A stretch of 7,441 nucleotides of DNA from Actinomycetes bacterium (GTDB lineage: Bacteria; Actinomycetota; Actinomycetes; Mycobacteriales; Mycobacteriaceae): the NCBI GenBank assembly GCA_023388385.1, contig JAEWGK010000021.1:1-7441 (forward strand), read 5' to 3'. The position numbers were made by a program, and so were the translations under genes. Of the stretch, positions 4,565-7,441 are shown piece after piece. Every line of letters begins with the position of its first letter. The first letter of the stretch is position 1. The notes under the pieces were generated by a model. The model was not told where the DNA came from, did no database searches, and was given only the letters and a program-made list of their open reading frames with translations.

Positions 4565-6952
4565 GTGAACACCGGACGATCCCTCACCACGCTGGTGGCC
4601 GCCACTCTCGCCGGCGGCCTCCTCGTCGCGATGGCCCTCTTCCCCGTCGTGGGCGGTGCCGGCGCCGTCCTCGCGCGCACGTCGGACAGGCTCGCGTCGT
4701 CGACGGAGTCCATCACCTCCGGGAAGGCGCCCGGCGTGACGACGATCAACGACGCGACCGGCAAGCCGATGGCCTGGCTCTACGAGCAACGCCGCTTCCC
4801 CGTCCCCTCCGAGCGCATCTCCCCCGCGATGAAGGACGCCATCGTCGCCATCGAGGACCGCCGCTTCTGGGAGCACTCCGGCGTCGACTGGAAGGGCACG
4901 ATGCGCGCCGCCCTGACCAACTTCACCGCCGGGTCGGTGCAGCAGGGCGCGTCCACCATCGAGCAGCAGCTGATCAAGAACCACGCGTTCCTGGTGGAGG
5001 CCGACAACGAGACGGAGCGGCGCGCGGCCGTCGCCACGGACTACGGCCGCAAGCTCCGCGAAATCCGCCTGGCCCAGGACCTCGAGGACCTGATGGGCAA
5101 GGACGAGATCCTCGCCGCCTACCTCAACCTCGTCCCGTTCGGCAACGGCGCCTTCGGCATCGAGGCCGCGGCGCAGACCTACTTCGGCATCCCCGCCGCC
5201 GACCTGTCGCTGCCGCAGGCCGCGCTGCTCGCCGGCCTGGTGCAGCAAACGTCCGGGCTGAACCCGTACACCAACCCCGAGGGAGCGCGAGTCCGGCGTG
5301 ACGACGTCCTGACCGCGATGGCCGACGTCGGCTCCATCAGCCACGCCGCGGCCGACGCGGCGAAAGCCTCCGACCTCGGGGTCCTGCCACAGCCGGGCAT
5401 CCTGCCGCAGGGCTGTATCGCCGCAGGCGACAACGGCTTCTTCTGCGACTACGTGCTGCAGTGGCTCGCCGACCACGACCTGCCCGTCGACGAGCTCACG
5501 CGCGGCAGCTACACCATCAACACCACCCTGGACCCGGAGGTGCAGGCGTCCGCGGAGACGTCGCTGGAGGAGCAGGCCTCACCGACCGCCGACGGCGTCG
5601 CGGAGGTCATGAACGTAATCCAGCCCGGCACCGACTCCCGCCGCGTGCTGGCGATGGCGTCGTCCCGCCACTACGGCCTCGACCCCGCCGCCGGGCAGAC
5701 CGTCCAACCGCAGCCGTACTCGATGGTCGGCAACGGCGCGGGGTCGATCTTCAAGGTCTTCGCCGCGACCGCCGCGGTGGAGAAGGGCATGGGCATCGAC
5801 ACCACCCTCCAGGTTCCGCGGCGCTACGAGGCGTCGGGGCTTGGCGACGGCGGCGCGGAGGGCTGCCCGCCCGGGATGTACTGCGTGGAAAACGTCGGCT
5901 CGTACAAGCCCTCGATGACGCTGGCCGAGACGCTGGCCCACTCCCCCAACACGACCTTCGTCATGCTCGCCGAGCAGCTCGGCGTCCCCGCCATCGCCGA
6001 CATGGCGGTACGGCTGGGCCTGCGCTCCTACGCGGAGCCGGGCACGTGGGACGAGAACACGTCCATCAAGGACTACGTGTCCACGGCGACGCTCGGCTCC
6101 TTCGTCCTCGGCCCCACACCGGTGAACGCCCTCGAGCTGTCCAACGTCGGCGCCACCCTGGCGTCGGAGGGCCGCTGGTGCGAGCCGTCGCCCGTCGACT
6201 CGGTCCTGGACCACGACGGCAACCCCGTCGACCTGCACCGCAAGCCCTGCGAGAAGGCGGTGGAGCCGGGCGTGGCGGCCGCCGTCGCCAACGCCATGAG
6301 CCTCGACCACGTCGAGGGCACCGCGAAGGACGCCTCCGACTCCTCCGGCTGGAACGGCCCCATGGCCGGCAAGACCGGCACGACGGAGTCCCACCAGTCC
6401 GCCGCGTTCCTGGGCTTCACCTCCGGGCTGTCGTCGGCGGTGTACGCCTACAACGACGGCTCCTCGCAGTCCGGCCTGTGCACCTCGCCGCTGCGCCAGT
6501 GCGGTTCCGGCAACCTGTACGGCGGCAAGGAGCCCGCGCGGACGTGGTTCGGCGCCATCAACCCGATCATCGGCCGCTTCGGTGGGGCGTCGCTGCCCAC
6601 GATGGATCCGAAGTACCGGACCAACCACACCTCCATCCCGCACGTCACGGGACTGAAGGAGGACGAGGCCCGGAAGAAGCTCGAGGAGGCCGGCTTCACG
6701 GTCACGACGACCACCGCGACCGGCACCGGCGTCCCCGCCGGGCAGGTCACGGGCGTGGCCAACGCCAACACCGTCCTCCAGGGCGGCCTGGTGGTCATCG
6801 CGGTGTCGGACGGCTCGGCGCCGCCGCCCCCGCCGCCCCGGGAGCCCGAGGGCCCGCGTCCCGACAACCCGTCGAACAACGTGCCCGGCGTGCCGCCGCT
6901 GCCGGATTCCATCGACATCCCCGGCATCGGCCGCATCCCGCTTCCGGGCTAG
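4565..6952 (+). CDS. ponA2: Bifunctional class A penicillin-binding protein with PASTA domain
   Basis: A 795-residue peptidoglycan synthase that polymerises lipid II and cross-links stem peptides outside the membrane. A very short cytosolic tail (about 7 residues) precedes a membrane anchor at about 8-36. The GT51 glycosyltransferase domain follows, with E97 in AIEDRRFWEHSGVDW, E133 in GASTIEQQ, RKLREIRLA (162-170) and the segment KDEILAAYLNLVPFGN from 179. The transpeptidase has S394-I-F-K397, S460-P-N462 and K603-T-G-T606, all motifs intact. One PASTA domain spans about 688-749, then a Pro-rich tail (P753-P758 onward). Eight extracytoplasmic cysteines form close pairs. GTG 4565 is chosen because MNTGRSL plus the anchor matches the family N-terminus; the upstream frame is basic and Cys-rich and has no such look. 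It is divergent from whiB4, like pbp1a-whcA of C. glutamicum and ponA2-whiB4 of M. tuberculosis. Confidence 0.93.
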   Translation: MNTGRSLTTLVAATLAGGLLVAMALFPVVGGAGAVLARTSDRLASSTESITSGKAPGVTTINDATGKPMAWLYEQRRFPVPSERISPAMKDAIVAIEDRRFWEHSGVDWKGTMRAALTNFTAGSVQQGASTIEQQLIKNHAFLVEADNETERRAAVATDYGRKLREIRLAQDLEDLMGKDEILAAYLNLVPFGNGAFGIEAAAQTYFGIPAADLSLPQAALLAGLVQQTSGLNPYTNPEGARVRRDDVLTAMADVGSISHAAADAAKASDLGVLPQPGILPQGCIAAGDNGFFCDYVLQWLADHDLPVDELTRGSYTINTTLDPEVQASAETSLEEQASPTADGVAEVMNVIQPGTDSRRVLAMASSRHYGLDPAAGQTVQPQPYSMVGNGAGSIFKVFAATAAVEKGMGIDTTLQVPRRYEASGLGDGGAEGCPPGMYCVENVGSYKPSMTLAETLAHSPNTTFVMLAEQLGVPAIADMAVRLGLRSYAEPGTWDENTSIKDYVSTATLGSFVLGPTPVNALELSNVGATLASEGRWCEPSPVDSVLDHDGNPVDLHRKPCEKAVEPGVAAAVANAMSLDHVEGTAKDASDSSGWNGPMAGKTGTTESHQSAAFLGFTSGLSSAVYAYNDGSSQSGLCTSPLRQCGSGNLYGGKEPARTWFGAINPIIGRFGGASLPTMDPKYRTNHTSIPHVTGLKEDEARKKLEEAGFTVTTTTATGTGVPAGQVTGVANANTVLQGGLVVIAVSDGSAPPPPPPREPEGPRPDNPSNNVPGVPPLPDSIDIPGIGRIPLPG

Positions 6953-6964
6953 GCCGCCGGCGGC
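6953..6964. terminator. Short palindrome right after ponA2, weak terminator candidate
   Basis: GCCGCCGGCGGC is a perfect 12-bp palindrome starting on the base after the ponA2 stop. As a hairpin it gives only a four-base-pair stem with a four-base loop, and no U-tract follows. Termination may instead depend on the larger structures further right. Confidence 0.2.
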
Positions 6965-6978
6965 GGGGCGGGCTCGCC

Positions 6979-7046
6979 TGTCTCGCGCGCGTTCAGCCCG
7001 CGCGTGTCTCGCGCGCATTCAGCCCGCGCGTGTCTCGCGCGCATTC
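6979..7046. repeat. 26-bp direct tandem repeat, 2.6 copies
   Basis: Copies lie at 6979-7004 and 7005-7030, followed by the first 16 bases of a third at 7031-7046. The unit begins TGTCTCGCGCGC and ends TTCAGCCCGCGCG; copy 1 differs from copy 2 at one position (G against A, unit position 13), and the partial copy agrees with copy 2. The period is not a multiple of three, which argues against coding. The unit contains runs of alternating CG. Confidence 0.9.
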
Positions 7047-7103
7047 CCACCGGCCCCACAGACCCCACAGGCCCTGCGTGCCCCACCCGTGCGCCCGACC
7101 GGC

Positions 7104-7135
7104 CTGCTCCGAGCTCGCGAGGGCTTTCGGAGCGG
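7104..7135. other. Hairpin in the ponA2 downstream region
   Basis: GCTCCGA at 7106-7112 pairs with TCGGAGC at 7127-7133, extended by one U-G and one C-G pair outward (7104/7135). The loop is 14 bases. It could be a processing or termination structure for ponA2 mRNA; without a U-tract this is only a possibility. Confidence 0.3.
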
Positions 7136-7182
7136 TGCGAGGGGGCCTGCTGGGCAGTCGCGGGGACCGCGGGGCCGTTGTT

Positions 7183-7241
7183 CTCGGTTTCAGCGTCGAT
7201 CGAGGGCCTCGAGAGGCCGGGGATCTGCACTGAAACCGAGG
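7183..7241. repeat. 59-bp palindromic repeat element, copy 1
   Basis: The element opens with CTCGGTTTCAG (7183-7193) and closes with its exact inverted copy CTGAAACCGAG (7230-7240) plus G7241. Between them lie GTCGATCG and a self-complementary GGCCTCGAGAGGCC core (7205-7218, one central mismatch). The same layout recurs 75 bases downstream with a diverged centre. Confidence 0.8.
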
Positions 7242-7257
7242 AAAAAGGGCCGAAATC

Positions 7258-7316
7258 CTCGGTTTCAGTGTCGATCGCGGGGGTCTGCGGGGCCTCCGCT
7301 GACACTGAAACCGAGG
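7258..7316. repeat. 59-bp palindromic repeat element, copy 2
   Basis: This is the second copy, in the same orientation and of the same length as copy 1. Its arms, with C7257 included, form a perfect 16-bp inverted repeat (7257-7272 with 7301-7316) around a 28-base loop. The shared parts are the outer arms, the GTCGATCG block and a TCTGC word; the rest of the centre has diverged. Conserved arms with diverged interiors suggest that the fold, rather than a coding sequence, is kept. Confidence 0.85.
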
Positions 7317-7341
7317 CCGACCGGCGCGCCCGGCAGTCCTT

Positions 7342-7357
7342 CGGGGGCCGGCCCCCG
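7342..7357. repeat. 16-bp perfect GC palindrome
   Basis: CGGGGGCCGGCCCCCG is fully self-complementary and made only of G and C. It may be a weak hairpin or a chance result of the base composition. No function can be assigned. Confidence 0.5.
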
Positions 7358-7441
7358 GAAATGCCGCCACACGGCCCGCAGGCGGGTCGGGCACCGTTCC
7401 GGCACTCGGGCCCGGGCGCCCTCCGAAAACCCGCGAGAGGC

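Larger units (their letters stand above)
6965..7441. other. Right-end non-coding region rich in repeats and hairpins
   Basis: Nearly 480 bases with no gene that I can support. Open frames on both strands cross it, but they give Arg/Pro-rich low-complexity translations that mirror the repeats. The region holds a 26-bp tandem repeat (6979-7046), a hairpin with a 7-bp core (7104-7135), two copies of a 59-bp palindromic element (7183-7316) and a 16-bp perfect GC palindrome (7342-7357). No tRNA or promoter was recognised, and the next gene lies beyond the window. Confidence 0.6.

Noticed and set aside
5461..7233. 590-codon plus-strand and 479-codon minus-strand frames over the PBP gene
   Set aside because: Both are out-of-frame shadows of a complete PBP with all catalytic motifs. 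Their translations are Arg/His/Gly-rich without domains.
6979..7316. Possible CRISPR array
   Set aside because: The 26-bp units abut with no spacers, and the 59-bp elements occur only twice with a 16-base gap. No cas genes are present.
6949..7394. Minus-strand open frames of 118 and 133 codons in the right-end region
   Set aside because: Their internal protein repeats are just the DNA repeats translated. They cross the palindromic and 26-bp repeats, and no domain or convincing start is present.
7342..7441. tRNA or small RNA gene at the right edge
   Set aside because: No cloverleaf arms, T-loop (GTTCGAATC-like) or promoter could be found on either strand. Only GC-rich palindromic sequence is visible.

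Overview
This window is a compact, very G+C-rich piece of chromosome from a mycolic-acid-type actinobacterium, most likely a Corynebacterium. Two facts support this. The gene order (metallo-beta-lactamase-fold hydrolase, RidA-like protein, DUF4177-type small protein, two ArsA/Get3-like ATPases, a WhiB-family regulator, a class A penicillin-binding protein with a PASTA domain) is, from memory, the order of Rv3677c to Rv3682 in Mycobacterium tuberculosis. The WhiB and PBP genes also look closest to the divergent whcA and pbp1a pair of C. glutamicum. Genus and orthology are recalled from family knowledge, not searched.

Layout. Bases 1-163 hold no recognisable gene but contain a long hairpin (70-111), probably a terminator. 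Bases 164-1697 are a minus-strand group: a DUF4177-type protein (1515-1697) overlaps a RidA-like protein (1051-1515) by one base and is followed by an MBL-fold hydrolase (164-979). A 66-base divergent promoter region (1698-1763) separates it from a plus-strand two-gene operon (1764-3826) encoding a Get3-like ATPase pair, joined by an ATGA overlap. A 20-bp-stem bidirectional terminator (3838-3882) closes that operon and the convergent whiB4/whcA gene (3909-4265, minus). A 299-base intergenic region (4266-4564), partly A+T-rich, separates whiB4/whcA from the divergent ponA2/pbp1a gene (4565-6952). The last 490 bases (6953-7441) carry no supported gene but hold a 26-bp tandem repeat and a duplicated 59-bp palindromic element.

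How the genes fit together. The PBP makes and cross-links peptidoglycan outside the membrane. The WhiB protein is an Fe-S redox regulator divergently transcribed from it. The ATPase pair resembles the client-handling Get3 family and looks like an obligate heteromer, because the two subunits have lost different active-site elements. The RidA-like and MBL proteins look like metabolite-repair or hydrolytic housekeeping enzymes. Conserved linkage suggests a shared stress/envelope role, which is inference.

No clear new defence, mobile or biosynthetic system is visible. The least explained parts are the complementary active-site losses in the ATPase pair, the repeated -10-like/start-codon spacing that suggests leaderless mRNAs, the operator-like region between whiB4 and ponA2, and the structured repeats at the right end.
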